A DNA stretch of 40,580 nucleotides, from NCBI GenBank assembly GCA_021323895.1, contig JAJPKD010000238.1, positions 1 through 40,580 of the forward strand, in the 5' to 3' direction. The position numbers were made by a program, and so were the translations under genes. The first letter of the stretch is position 1. Every line of letters begins with the position of its first letter. Shown here in pieces: positions 17,001-24,837 of the stretch. The notes below the pieces were generated by a model. It searched no databases, was not told the origin of the DNA, and worked only from the letters and a program-made list of their open reading frames with translations. The DNA comes from Acidobacteriota bacterium. GTDB lineage: Bacteria; Acidobacteriota; Blastocatellia; Pyrinomonadales; Pyrinomonadaceae.

Positions 17001-17393
17001 TGCAGCGCCGCGCGATTTCAGGTTCGCGAGCAAATACGACAAGGTCAATCCCGTATCGACGATATCTTCAACCACCAAAATGTGGCGGCCTTCGATGGCC
17101 ACGTCGAGGTCTTTAAGGATGCGGACCTCGCCTGACGTGCGCATCGCCGCGCCGTAACTCGAGATAGCCATGAACTCGACGCCGAGTTCAATGTCGGCCG
17201 CGCGCATCAGGTCGCTGAGAAACGTGCAAGCGCCTTTCAGCACGCCAATCATCAGCGGGTTCTTGCCCGCGTAATCGCGGGCGATGTCCGCGCCTAGTTC
17301 TGCAATTCGTTTCTGAATTTCGTCAGTTGTAATTAAGACGTCGAGATTTGGATTAGTAAATTCCGTCATGATGCGTGCTTCTGATGTTGCCAT
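16833..17393 (-). CDS. hpt: Hypoxanthine phosphoribosyltransferase
   Basis: Salvages hypoxanthine (and probably guanine) to the nucleotide with PRPP. The 186-residue protein has the flexible-loop region [19 protein letters not shown], the PRPP-binding motif [19 protein letters not shown], and the base-recognition region [20 protein letters not shown]. An AGAGG ribosome site eight bases before the ATG at 17391-17393 supports the chosen start. It converges with the barrel gene, whose 3' end overlaps it by 168 bases. Confidence 0.97.
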   Translation of the reverse strand: [186 protein letters not shown]

Positions 17394-17461
17394 AATTTCG
17401 TCCTCTTTATTTTAATCACTGAAGTTCCACTTTGTCGTTGCGTGGTTATCGATGCTGCGAG

Positions 17462-17491
17462 ATACTATTGAAGCTCTCCACGCTAGGTCAA
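17462..17491 (-). promoter_or_regulatory. Putative sigma-70-like promoter for hpt
   Basis: Leftward -35 TTGACC (17491-17486, five of six), 18-base spacer, -10 TAGTAT (17467-17462, four of six). It would give a leader of about 60 bases before hpt. It was found by eye only. Confidence 0.45.
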
Positions 17492-17549
17492 TCACACGCA
17501 GTCAGTAGCTTGTTATATTTTCAACAGCCCGACTTGTTTGGACGAGAAG

Positions 17550-18422
17550 ATGGCCGAATCAACTAAAATGAAATTCAACCACCATTGTGCAAGATGGCTG
17601 CTGGTAGGCCTTCTGCTGCTGTTTGGCGCCGTGCCTTCGCTGGCCCAACCGGCGGCGAAGCCGCAGACTTCTCCGCCGGACATCCATGCGCGCGTGACCG
17701 AAACGCTCGTCGATTCCTCGATCCCGGACGATCAGTCGGTCGATAAAATGCTCGCGGCGTACTCGCCTAAAGTGCGCGAACTCGACACGGTGATTGGAAA
17801 ACTGAAAGGCGAACTGCGCAAAGGCGGTATCGGCGCAGGTTCGTTGGGCAATTTCGTGACCGACGGCATTTTGGCCCAAGCGCGGGAAAAGCTGGGCAAA
17901 TCGGTGGTGATGGCCATAACCAACGGCGGTGGGCTGCGCAAAAACACCGTCGGCGAAGGCGAGTTGCGCGTGCGCGATATCTTCGAGTTGCTACCGTTTG
18001 AAAACGCGCTGGTTGAGTTTGATCTGACCGGCGAACAGCTTCTGAAATTATTGGGCGAAGTTGTTTCCCACCGCGACGCGCAAGCCGGCGCTCGGATCAA
18101 GTACCGAACCAACGCGGACAAGAAGCTTGAACTGGTTTCCGCTCGCGTGCTGATCGATGGCCGCGAACAGGAAATCGATCCGGCTGCGATTTACAAAGTG
18201 ATCAGCATTGACTATCTGTGGAAACGCCACTCGACCACGCCGTCTGAAACCGAAGGAAACTATTCCGTGTTAAGCCAGGCGAAGAAGATCGAGCCGCTCG
18301 GGTTGACGATTCGCGACGCGATGATTCAATACGTGAAAAGTGAAACGGCTGCCGGTCGCGACATCAAAGTAAATCTCGATGGCAGATTCTCTTCAGAAAA
18401 TCGGGGACGGACAGAGCCATGA
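17550..18422 (+). CDS. 5'-nucleotidase C-terminal domain protein, Sec-exported
   Basis: This 290-residue protein corresponds to only the substrate-binding C-terminal domain of UshA-type 5'-nucleotidases. It begins with a Sec signal peptide (WLLVGLLLLFGAVPSLAQ) and shows GSLGNFVTDGILAQAREKLG, VVMAITNGGGLRKNTV, IFELLPFENALVEFDLTGEQ and TRAKI-like sequence after it. The catalytic metallophosphatase half is encoded by the next gene, in the reverse of the usual domain order, overlapping by ATGA. The two must meet after export to form a working nucleotidase. A TTG at 17538 or an ATG at 17568 are alternative starts. Confidence 0.9.
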   Translation: MAESTKMKFNHHCARWLLVGLLLLFGAVPSLAQPAAKPQTSPPDIHARVTETLVDSSIPDDQSVDKMLAAYSPKVRELDTVIGKLKGELRKGGIGAGSLGNFVTDGILAQAREKLGKSVVMAITNGGGLRKNTVGEGELRVRDIFELLPFENALVEFDLTGEQLLKLLGEVVSHRDAQAGARIKYRTNADKKLELVSARVLIDGREQEIDPAAIYKVISIDYLWKRHSTTPSETEGNYSVLSQAKKIEPLGLTIRDAMIQYVKSETAAGRDIKVNLDGRFSSENRGRTEP

Positions 18423-19396
18423 TCAATCGACGAAGCTTCCTGAAGAGTTCGCTGGTCACCGGCGCGGCGCTGGCGCTGCCCGGCGCGGCGTCGACCCTGC
18501 TTTCGCAGCGAGTGCGGGCCGCGATTGCCGAGCCGCTCTTGGATGTAGCCGCCGGCGAAACTCTGATTACGATCCTGCACACTAACGACACGCATTCGCA
18601 GATCGATCCTGTTTCAGATAACGATCCCAAGTATGGCGGCAAGGGCGGCGTTGCGCGGCGAGCGACCCTGGTCAAGCGCGTCCGGCAACAGAATCCAAAC
18701 ACGTTGATGATCGATGCCGGCGACGTTTTTCAGGGCACCCCTTACTTCAATTTCTACAAAGGTGAAGTCGAATACAAGTCGATGTCGATGATCGGTTACG
18801 ACGTAGGCACGCTGGGAAATCATGATTTTGATAACGGCGTGGCGGCGCTGGCGGCCGCGATGAAGTTTGCCACCTTCGATTTCGTCTCAACCAACTACGA
18901 TGTGCGCGGCACCGTGTTGGAATCGCGGGTTAAGCCTTACGTGGTGCGCAAATTTGGGGACGTGCGCGCTGGCCTGTTCGGACTTGGTATCAGCCCCGAC
19001 AATTTGATCACGCCGGACAATTTCAAAGGCGTGAAGTATCTCGATCCGGTGCGGATGGCGCGCGGCGTGGTGCGCTTGCTGCGCGAACAGGAGAAGTGCC
19101 AGTTGGTTGTGGGCACGTCACACCTTGGCTATTACGCGAATCCGAAACCGAATGAGATCGGCGATTCACAGGTTGCCGAGCAGGTTGGCGGGATTGATTT
19201 CATTGCCAGCGGCCACACGCACACGTTCATGGAGAAACCTGTGCTGCAAAAAAATCCTGACGGCCAGAACACGATCATCTTTCAGGTCGGCAAGAGCGGG
19301 ATTTACGTCGGCCGCATCGATTTCAAATTGAAGAACGGTAAAGTCGTGGCGAGCGCAGGTAGATTGCTGGACTTAAGGGACGAGTCGCTGGGGTGA
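18419..19396 (+). CDS. Metallophosphatase (5'-nucleotidase N-terminal catalytic domain), Tat-exported
   Basis: Catalytic half of an UshA-type nucleotidase, hydrolysing nucleotides to nucleosides and phosphate in the periplasm. It begins with a twin-arginine signal (INRRSFLKSSLVTGAALAL). The calcineurin-like metal motifs follow: ITILHTNDTHSQIDP, LMIDAGDVFQGTPYF, VGTLGNHDFDNG and FIASGHTHTFMEKP. The start is set by the ATGA overlap with the C-terminal-domain gene. At 325 residues it lacks the second domain, which is the neighbouring protein. The nucleosides it releases would feed phosphorolysis and DeoB/DeoC. Confidence 0.94.
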   Translation: MINRRSFLKSSLVTGAALALPGAASTLLSQRVRAAIAEPLLDVAAGETLITILHTNDTHSQIDPVSDNDPKYGGKGGVARRATLVKRVRQQNPNTLMIDAGDVFQGTPYFNFYKGEVEYKSMSMIGYDVGTLGNHDFDNGVAALAAAMKFATFDFVSTNYDVRGTVLESRVKPYVVRKFGDVRAGLFGLGISPDNLITPDNFKGVKYLDPVRMARGVVRLLREQEKCQLVVGTSHLGYYANPKPNEIGDSQVAEQVGGIDFIASGHTHTFMEKPVLQKNPDGQNTIIFQVGKSGIYVGRIDFKLKNGKVVASAGRLLDLRDESLG

Positions 19397-19400
19397 TTTG

Positions 19401-19467
19401 GATTGCGGCGGCTTGACGCCGCTTTCATATCGCCACCGGAAAAAAGCGGTGTCAGGCCACCGCACTC
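19401..19467. repeat. REP-like double palindrome
   Basis: Two 26-base arms (19401-19426 and 19442-19467) match at about 21 positions in inverted orientation. Each arm also folds on itself with a 6-base stem (GCGGCG...CGCCGC; GCGGTG...CACCGC). Read as protein, both strands give the phrase CGGLTPL, which would appear as spurious N-termini in automatic annotation. It fills the gap between the nucleotidase and the rpiB-like gene. Confidence 0.8.
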
Positions 19468-19472
19468 CATAC

Positions 19473-20252
19473 ATGGCTGACGAAGCAACCAGAGATCGAG
19501 TACGCGCGTTGGTGCGCGATGTGCTCAGCAAGACGATCCCGGAATCGTCGGCGCAGGCTCCGCATCCAGCCATGACGAGCAGTAGCCCACCTCAAGAGGT
19601 TTCATCATCAAGCGGCGCAAACCTAACTCGCGACGAATCCGCCAAACTCGTCATCACCGAAGATGACGTGCGCGGGTTGGAGCGCGGCGCAGTGTTGCGC
19701 GTCGCCGAGAATGCGCGCCTGACTCCACTCGCTGCAGACATTGTTAGCGATCGCGGGATCGAAATTGTGCGCCGCGTTTCGCGCAGCGGATCGAAACAGC
19801 ACAAGACGATCGCGATTGGCGCAGACCACGGCGGCTATCCGATGAAGGAAGAATTGAAGAGCTTTCTTGGCGAACTTGGTCATCGCGTTCATGACTTCGG
19901 TACGAACTCCGACAGCGCGGTCGATTATCCTGATTTCGCGCATGCCGTCGCGCGCGCCGTCGCCGACGGCACGGCCGAAGTCGGCATCATGATCGATGGC
20001 GCGGGCGTCGGTTCGGCGATGACGGCCAATAAGGTTCCCGGCGTGCGCGCTGCCGCCTGTTATTCCGTCGAAGTCGCGCGCAACTCGCGCGAGCACAACG
20101 GGGCCAACGTGCTGACTCTCGGCAGTAAGACGATCACCAGCGACCAGATGCGCGAGATTGTGAGAGCGTGGCTCACAACCGATCTCACCGAAGACCGCCA
20201 CCGCAAGCGCGTCGGCAAGATCGACGCTGTTGAGCGGCAGTATTCGCGGTGA
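19473..20252 (+). CDS. RpiB/LacAB-family sugar-phosphate isomerase with microcompartment-like N-terminal extension
   Basis: A 259-residue protein. The C-terminal 150 residues are an RpiB-type ribose-5-phosphate isomerase: [42 protein letters not shown] and [16 protein letters not shown]. The base-catalyst loop reads [13 protein letters not shown], with Asp175 where E. coli-type RpiB has Cys. Before it come about 110 extra residues: an amphipathic helix ([17 protein letters not shown], 4-20), a Ser/Pro linker, and a segment [18 protein letters not shown]...LTPLAADIV that recalls the N-terminal motif of EutQ/EutT proteins. The frame is open to 19398, but the ATG at 19473 just after the palindrome is the sensible start. 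DeoC follows after 31 bases. Confidence 0.9.
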   Translation: MADEATRDRVRALVRDVLSKTIPESSAQAPHPAMTSSSPPQEVSSSSGANLTRDESAKLVITEDDVRGLERGAVLRVAENARLTPLAADIVSDRGIEIVRRVSRSGSKQHKTIAIGADHGGYPMKEELKSFLGELGHRVHDFGTNSDSAVDYPDFAHAVARAVADGTAEVGIMIDGAGVGSAMTANKVPGVRAAACYSVEVARNSREHNGANVLTLGSKTITSDQMREIVRAWLTTDLTEDRHRKRVGKIDAVERQYSR

Positions 20253-20283
20253 ACAGAGAGTGCTAAAATCATTTCAAGCAGTT

Positions 20284-21183
20284 ATGCCCTATTCATCCAA
20301 CGGCGATTTCGAACAACTAGTCGAGCAGATTACTGATGTGATCTACGCGCGCCTGAACGGTCACGCGGACGATCAGGCGAAGCTGTGCGGCTGCACGTCG
20401 GAGTGTTTTCATCGTTGCCCGGAGCGAATGCATCGCGTGGTCGATGCCGGCGCGGCGCGTATCGGATTAGTGCTTGGCCAGACTGGTTCGGCGCGCGATT
20501 GGGCCAGCCTGATCGATCACACGCTGCTAAAACCCGATGCTTCGCAAACTGAAATCAAGCGATTGTGCGAAGAAGCGGCGCAGTATCACTTCGCTTCGGT
20601 TTGCGTGAACCCGACTTGGGTGCGCGCGTGCGCGTGTCACTTGCAGGGTTCCGGCGTGCCGGTTTGCACCGTGATCGGATTTCCGCTCGGCGCGACTTTG
20701 CCTGACGTGAAGGCTTATGAAGCGCGCCGCGCGATCATGGATGGCGCGCGCGAAGTCGATATGGTCATCAACGTCGGTGCATTGAAGAGCGGCGACGATT
20801 GCTTAGTCGAGCACGACATTAGATCCGTCGTCGAGGTAGCTCATGAATACGACGTGACGTGCAAAGTGATTATCGAAACCGCGCTGTTGACTGACGACGA
20901 GAAAGTGCGCGCATGTCAGGCAGCGAAGAATGCGGGCGCCGATTTCGTAAAAACCTTAACTGGATTTTCCAAAGGCGGAGCGACGGTGGCGGACATCGCG
21001 CTGATGCGCCGCGTGGTCGGATCCGAACTCGGCGTGAAAGCCTCTGGCGGCGTGAAGAACATCGATGACGCGCGCGCGATGGTCCAGGCGGGCGCGACTC
21101 GCATCGGCGCGAGCGTCGGTGTGAAGATCGCCCAGGAAGCAGCCGGCGTGAAGAGCAATGGCCGAGGTGCCGCCGCTTATTAA
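20284..21183 (+). CDS. deoC: Deoxyribose-phosphate aldolase with Cys-rich N-terminal extension
   Basis: Cleaves 2-deoxyribose-5-phosphate to glyceraldehyde-3-phosphate and acetaldehyde. The class I aldolase core starts at about residue 74 ([12 protein letters not shown]). It includes [15 protein letters not shown], the Schiff-base Lys223 in [15 protein letters not shown] and Lys252 in [10 protein letters not shown]. Bacterial DeoC is usually about 220 residues; this one has 299 because of the N-terminal extension. That begins with an amphipathic helix ([19 protein letters not shown], 8-26) like an encapsulation peptide, then a CxCx3Cx3C cluster (Cys35, 37, 41, 45). ATG 20284 is chosen; GTG 20263 or TTG 20230 would add residues. 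It probably forms an operon with the isomerase gene. Confidence 0.94.
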   Translation: MPYSSNGDFEQLVEQITDVIYARLNGHADDQAKLCGCTSECFHRCPERMHRVVDAGAARIGLVLGQTGSARDWASLIDHTLLKPDASQTEIKRLCEEAAQYHFASVCVNPTWVRACACHLQGSGVPVCTVIGFPLGATLPDVKAYEARRAIMDGAREVDMVINVGALKSGDDCLVEHDIRSVVEVAHEYDVTCKVIIETALLTDDEKVRACQAAKNAGADFVKTLTGFSKGGATVADIALMRRVVGSELGVKASGGVKNIDDARAMVQAGATRIGASVGVKIAQEAAGVKSNGRGAAAY

Positions 21184-21196
21184 GGCACTCAAAGAA

Positions 21197-21339
21197 TTGC
21201 AAATTGAAAATTGAAAAATGCAAATTGCAAAATTGTTGACGAGCGTTACGTCCAGCGCGCACCTTGGCGCGAAGATTGTTCCGAACCTCTCAACGCTGAC
21301 TAAGTTTTCACTTTTCATTTTTCAATTTCTAATTTTCAG
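21197..21339. repeat. Inverted repeat of tandem heptamers flanking a vWA gene start
   Basis: The left arm (21197-21231) is five heptamers close to TTGCAAA/TTGAAAA; the right arm (21305-21339) is five heptamers close to TTTTCAC/TTTTCAA. Arms match at about 28 of 35 positions, with a 73-base spacer. The vWA start codon lies in the left arm and its signal-peptide core is encoded by the right arm. Confidence 0.85.
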
Positions 21340-22315
21340 TGCTTTATTCTCTTGTCCGGCGCAAACACCGTCGCCCACACCTCCCCAGGATGTCGATGTA
21401 ATTCGCACCGAAACAGATCTTACCAACCTGCTTTTCACCGCGACGGACAAAAACAATCGTTACATCACGACGCTTCAGCAGAATGACATTCGGGTGCTCG
21501 AGGATGGCGTGCCGCAGACGCTCTTCACGTTTCAACGCGAAACGGATCGGCCGCTGTCGATCGCGTTCTTGATCGATGTTTCGATCTCGGAAGAACGCAC
21601 GCTGCCTGATGAGAAAGCTGCCGCGCGCACTTTTATCGAAAACGTAATTCGGTCTGAGAAGGACCAAGCCGCAATCATTCCGTTTGAAGGCTACGCGCAC
21701 GTCGAACAGCCGCTGACGCGCGAGGTGATTCGAATTTATCGCGCGCTTGAAGCAGTTGAAGTTGCTTTTCCGGCTTACGCGGGTGCGGCGCCGGCGCTTG
21801 GCGGCATCACATCGGGCCCGGGAACGATCGCGCCGCCGCGCGAAGGATCGACGGCGATTTGGGATTCAGTGGCGTTGACCTGTCGCAGTGTTCTGGGTCG
21901 CAGCCTCACACAACGCCGGCGCGCGATCATTCTGTTGACCGACGGGCAAGACACCAGCAGTCGCATGTCGCGGAATACGGCCATCGATCAGGCAATTCAA
22001 TCCGAAACTGTGATCTACGCAATTGGCATTGGCGACAAACGCTACGATGGCATCGACAAAAACGCGCTGACGAATATCGCCGAGAAGACCGGCGGACGAG
22101 CTTTCTTTCCCAAGAAGAGTACCGATCTGATCGCGGCGTTTCAGGAGATCGAGCAGGAGCTGCGCTCGCAATATCTCGTCGCTTACTCTTCGACCAACAA
22201 GACGCACGACGGCAAATTCCGCACGATGACGATCGAAATTACCAATTCAGAACTAGCGAAGGAAAAATTGAGGCTGCGTTATCGTCCGGGATACTTCGCG
22301 AAGCGCGGGCAGTAA
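21218..22315 (+). CDS. Secreted vWA protein, acidobacterial type (paralogue 2)
   Basis: 365 residues of the TIGR03436-like family. After a 30-residue leader comes the hydrophobic signal FSLFIFQFLIFSALFSC, whose final LFSC could be a lipobox, then a Pro-rich linker. Family motifs are VIRTETDLTNLLFTATD, VLEDGVPQTLFTFQRE, the MIDAS strand IAFLIDVSISEER, AIILLTDGQDTSS, and the C-terminal SQYLVAYSSTN and LRYRPGYFAKRGQ. The vWA domain is compact, without the long loop insertions of the other two paralogues. The ATG at 21218 lies inside a repeat arm and has no ribosome site. It could be read on from deoC, 34 bases upstream. Confidence 0.88.
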   Translation: MQIAKLLTSVTSSAHLGAKIVPNLSTLTKFSLFIFQFLIFSALFSCPAQTPSPTPPQDVDVIRTETDLTNLLFTATDKNNRYITTLQQNDIRVLEDGVPQTLFTFQRETDRPLSIAFLIDVSISEERTLPDEKAAARTFIENVIRSEKDQAAIIPFEGYAHVEQPLTREVIRIYRALEAVEVAFPAYAGAAPALGGITSGPGTIAPPREGSTAIWDSVALTCRSVLGRSLTQRRRAIILLTDGQDTSSRMSRNTAIDQAIQSETVIYAIGIGDKRYDGIDKNALTNIAEKTGGRAFFPKKSTDLIAAFQEIEQELRSQYLVAYSSTNKTHDGKFRTMTIEITNSELAKEKLRLRYRPGYFAKRGQ

Positions 22316-22365
22316 GTAGCATAGACTCCAGTCTGCGTTGGTGTTTGGACTGAAGTCTGTGCTAC
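22316..22365. repeat. Palindromic hairpin between convergent genes
   Basis: Arms 22316-22333 and 22348-22365 match at 16 of 18 positions (GTAGCA-AGACT-CAGTC pattern) with a 14-base loop. It starts right after the vWA stop and includes the stop codon of the convergent channel gene, so it may act as a bidirectional terminator. It looks like a dispersed REP-type unit. Confidence 0.75.
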
Positions 22366-22943
22366 TGCGATATCGTACTTTCAATTCTTCGATCCGGTAC
22401 CAACCAAATAACGGTCACCAATATGTACAAGCCATAAGCCAGCCACCACCGCACGAACGAAAGCGGCACGGCGATCGTGTAGATGGCTACCGAGATCTTT
22501 TCTTTGAAGTTGGCGCTGAGTGCTTTGGCTAACAGCGAATCTCGGGCATGGACAGCGAGTAGGGCCCGCGTCAGAATGAAGTAAGCAATTCCCGCCAGCA
22601 GAAGTATCACTCCGTAGAGGGCCACCGGCGACGGCGCGAAATGGTTCTCGCCCATCCAGGCAGTCACAAAAGGAATCAGCGACAACCAGAACAACAGATG
22701 CAGATTGGCCCAAAGGACCCGCCCGTTGACGTGTTCGACGACCTGAAACAGGTGGTGATGATTGTTCCAGTAGATGCCGATGAAGACGAAACTGAGGACG
22801 TAACTGAGAAACACCGGCGCCAGTGGTCGTAACACGGTGAAGCTCGAACCCAGTGGCACGCGCAACTCGAGCACCATGATCGTGATGATGATGGCGATTA
22901 CTCCATCGCTGAATGCTTCGAGCCGGTTGCGGGTCATCGTCAA
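22362..22943 (-). CDS. TMEM175/DUF1211-family membrane protein
   Basis: Predicted potassium-selective channel of the bacterial TMEM175 type. The hallmark RLEAFSDGVIAIIITIMVLE lies at the N-terminus: the family RxxxFSDGV motif followed by the pore helix. HHHLFQ follows the second membrane span and about six spans occur in all. Length 193 is normal for the single-repeat bacterial form, which works as a tetramer. An ATG six bases downstream is an alternative start. The gene lies two bases after hicA on the same strand, so it may be co-transcribed with the toxin-antitoxin pair. Confidence 0.92.
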   Translation of the reverse strand: MTMTRNRLEAFSDGVIAIIITIMVLELRVPLGSSFTVLRPLAPVFLSYVLSFVFIGIYWNNHHHLFQVVEHVNGRVLWANLHLLFWLSLIPFVTAWMGENHFAPSPVALYGVILLLAGIAYFILTRALLAVHARDSLLAKALSANFKEKISVAIYTIAVPLSFVRWWLAYGLYILVTVIWLVPDRRIESTISQ

Positions 22944-22944
22944 C

Positions 22945-23160
22945 CTAGAGGTGGTCGAATTCTCTTTCAGAAAGGCGCGCCTGGCGCAAAATGCTTCTTA
23001 AAGTTCCGGGTGAAACTTCACGGTGTTTCGGCACCGTGGCCGTTAAGGTTCCTTCGTCAGTGCTTTTCGCGAACTTCACATGGCTCCCCGTTTGGGCAAC
23101 TTCAACGAATCCGGCGGCTTGGAGTCTTCGTTTGACCTCGCGATAAGGAACGGGTCTCAT
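22945..23160 (-). CDS. hicA: HicA-type mRNA interferase toxin
   Basis: 71-residue toxin of a type II HicAB system. It has the dsRBD-like HicA fold signatures VKRRLQAAGFVEV and TGSHVKF, the latter with the catalytic His, then ATVPKHREVSPGTLRSILRQ. When free of antitoxin it cleaves mRNA. The start codon overlaps the HicB stop (ATGA), giving translational coupling. It is complete, with no sign of decay. Confidence 0.93.
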   Translation of the reverse strand: MRPVPYREVKRRLQAAGFVEVAQTGSHVKFAKSTDEGTLTATVPKHREVSPGTLRSILRQARLSEREFDHL

Positions 23161-23363
23161 GCTGCTTTGACTTCAATCTCGAGCGCGCGAATCTGGGGCG
23201 CAACTGTGGCGACTGGCGGAGTGAAATGAAGCTCAAGCGCGTCACGCAGATTGTCGATCGCCTCATCTTCAGTTCGTCCCTGGCTTGCCACATCGACCTC
23301 AATACATTGGGCCACGAACCATTCGTCTTCTTGCCAAATGCTGGCGGTGAATTTTTGTTTCAT
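23157..23363 (-). CDS. hicB: HicB-type antitoxin
   Basis: 68-residue antitoxin that binds HicA. It shows the partial RNase H-like HicB core [20 protein letters not shown], then [20 protein letters not shown]. It is the short form without an added C-terminal DNA-binding domain, so autoregulation may be weak or depend on another protein. An AAGGA about nine bases before the ATG supports the start. The antitoxin gene comes first, opposite to E. coli hicAB. Confidence 0.92.
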   Translation of the reverse strand: MKQKFTASIWQEDEWFVAQCIEVDVASQGRTEDEAIDNLRDALELHFTPPVATVAPQIRALEIEVKAA

Positions 23364-23485
23364 TCCGTGAGAATCCTTTCATTCAACCACGCGGCCTCGA
23401 ACCAAATCCAGATGATACCCCTTTTGGGCCTCTACACAAGACGCTTGAATCCCTTCCGCGTTTCCCTATATCCTCGCTTCAGCTT

Positions 23486-24781
23486 ATGCCAGCCAGACCA
23501 AATCTTCTCGCGGTGATTCTCGGTGGTGGCGCCGGCAAGCGCCTGTTTCCGCTGACGGCGCAGCGATCAAAGCCAGCCGTGCCGCTGGGCGGAAAGTATC
23601 GCCTGGTCGATGTGCCCATTTCGAATTGCATCAACTCAGATGTGATTCGCATGTTCGTGCTGACGCAGTACAACTCCGCATCGCTCAATCGGCACATCGC
23701 TACCACGTATCGCTTCTCGCCATTCGCGGACGGATTCGTCGAAGTGCTGGCCGCCGAGCAAACTCCGGAAAGCGGCGAATGGTTTCAGGGGACCGCGGAC
23801 GCGGTGCGTCAAGTGTTGCCGCACATTCGCGACTGGCGGATCGACACGCTGCTGATTCTTTCCGGCGACCACTTGTATCGCATGGATTACCGAAAGTTTC
23901 TTCAGCGGCACTTCGAGACGAATGCCGACATCACCGTTTCGGTCATTCCGATTCCGCCTGATTCAGCGAGCGAATTCGGCTTGCTGAAAGTCGATAACGC
24001 CGGCCGCATCGTCGAGTTTCGCGAGAAGCCAAAAGGCGAAGCGTTGGAATCGATGGTAGTCGATACGACTTCATTCGGGTTGTCGCCGGAAGAGGCACGC
24101 GCGCGCCCGTTTCTCGCGTCGATGGGAATCTATGTTTTCAAGTACGACAAGCTGGAAGAAGTTCTGGCGGAAGACAATTCGCGTCTGGACTTCGGCAAAG
24201 AAGTGATTCCGGGGAGCCTGCAGAAGCTAAACGTGCAGGCTTATCTCTTCAACGGTTATTGGGAGGACATCGGAACGATCGCGGCTTTTTACAAGGCGAA
24301 CCTCGACATGACTTCGGCGATTCCGCCGTTTAATTTGTTCGATGCGGCAGCGCCGCTGTTCACCCGCGCGCGCTATCTGCCGCCATCGAAGATTAACAAC
24401 TGCGAGATACGCGATTCGATTATCAGCGAGGGCTGCATTATCAACGGCGCGAAGATCAATCGCTCAATGATCGGTTTGCGAAGCCGCATCGGGGACGGCG
24501 CGCAGATCGAAGCCGCCTATGTCATGGGCGCGGACTATTATCAGAGTTTGGAAGACATGCTCGGCGATCGCGACGCGAATCGCCCACGCGTAGGCATCGG
24601 CGAGGGAACCTTCGTGCGCCGCGCAATCATCGACAAAAATGCGCGCATCGGAACCAACGTAAGATTGTTGAATGAAGCGGGAGTTGATGAAGCCGACGGG
24701 CCCAATGGGATGTACTACATCCGCGATCGCAACATCATCGTGCCGAAGAATGGGCTGATCCCGGACGGGACGATCGTGTAA
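23486..24781 (+). CDS. glgC: Glucose-1-phosphate adenylyltransferase
   Basis: Makes ADP-glucose for glycogen. The nucleotidyltransferase motif [29 protein letters not shown] is seen in pieces at residues 9-37. It is followed by [34 protein letters not shown], the glucose-site VEFREKPKG and GYWEDIGTI. The second half is a left-handed beta-helix ([17 protein letters not shown]). The overall style (431 residues, ending [11 protein letters not shown]) is closer to cyanobacterial and plant enzymes than to E. coli GlgC. It stands alone, divergent from hicBA. No clear ribosome site precedes ATG 23486. Confidence 0.97.
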   Translation: MPARPNLLAVILGGGAGKRLFPLTAQRSKPAVPLGGKYRLVDVPISNCINSDVIRMFVLTQYNSASLNRHIATTYRFSPFADGFVEVLAAEQTPESGEWFQGTADAVRQVLPHIRDWRIDTLLILSGDHLYRMDYRKFLQRHFETNADITVSVIPIPPDSASEFGLLKVDNAGRIVEFREKPKGEALESMVVDTTSFGLSPEEARARPFLASMGIYVFKYDKLEEVLAEDNSRLDFGKEVIPGSLQKLNVQAYLFNGYWEDIGTIAAFYKANLDMTSAIPPFNLFDAAAPLFTRARYLPPSKINNCEIRDSIISEGCIINGAKINRSMIGLRSRIGDGAQIEAAYVMGADYYQSLEDMLGDRDANRPRVGIGEGTFVRRAIIDKNARIGTNVRLLNEAGVDEADGPNGMYYIRDRNIIVPKNGLIPDGTIV

Positions 24782-24788
24782 AGAAAAA

Positions 24789-24831
24789 GCGCCTGCACGG
24801 ATGCAGGCGCCCCGCAGGCAGGATGCCTGCG
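24789..24831. repeat. Twin hairpins between convergent genes (REP-like)
   Basis: A 9-base perfect stem (24789-24797 with 24802-24810) is followed by an 8-base perfect stem with a 3-base loop (24813-24820 with 24824-24831). Both centre on the phrase GCAGGC/GCCTGC. They fill the 56-base gap between glgC and the converging vWA gene and may end both transcripts. Confidence 0.8.
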
Positions 24832-24837
24832 CTCCAG

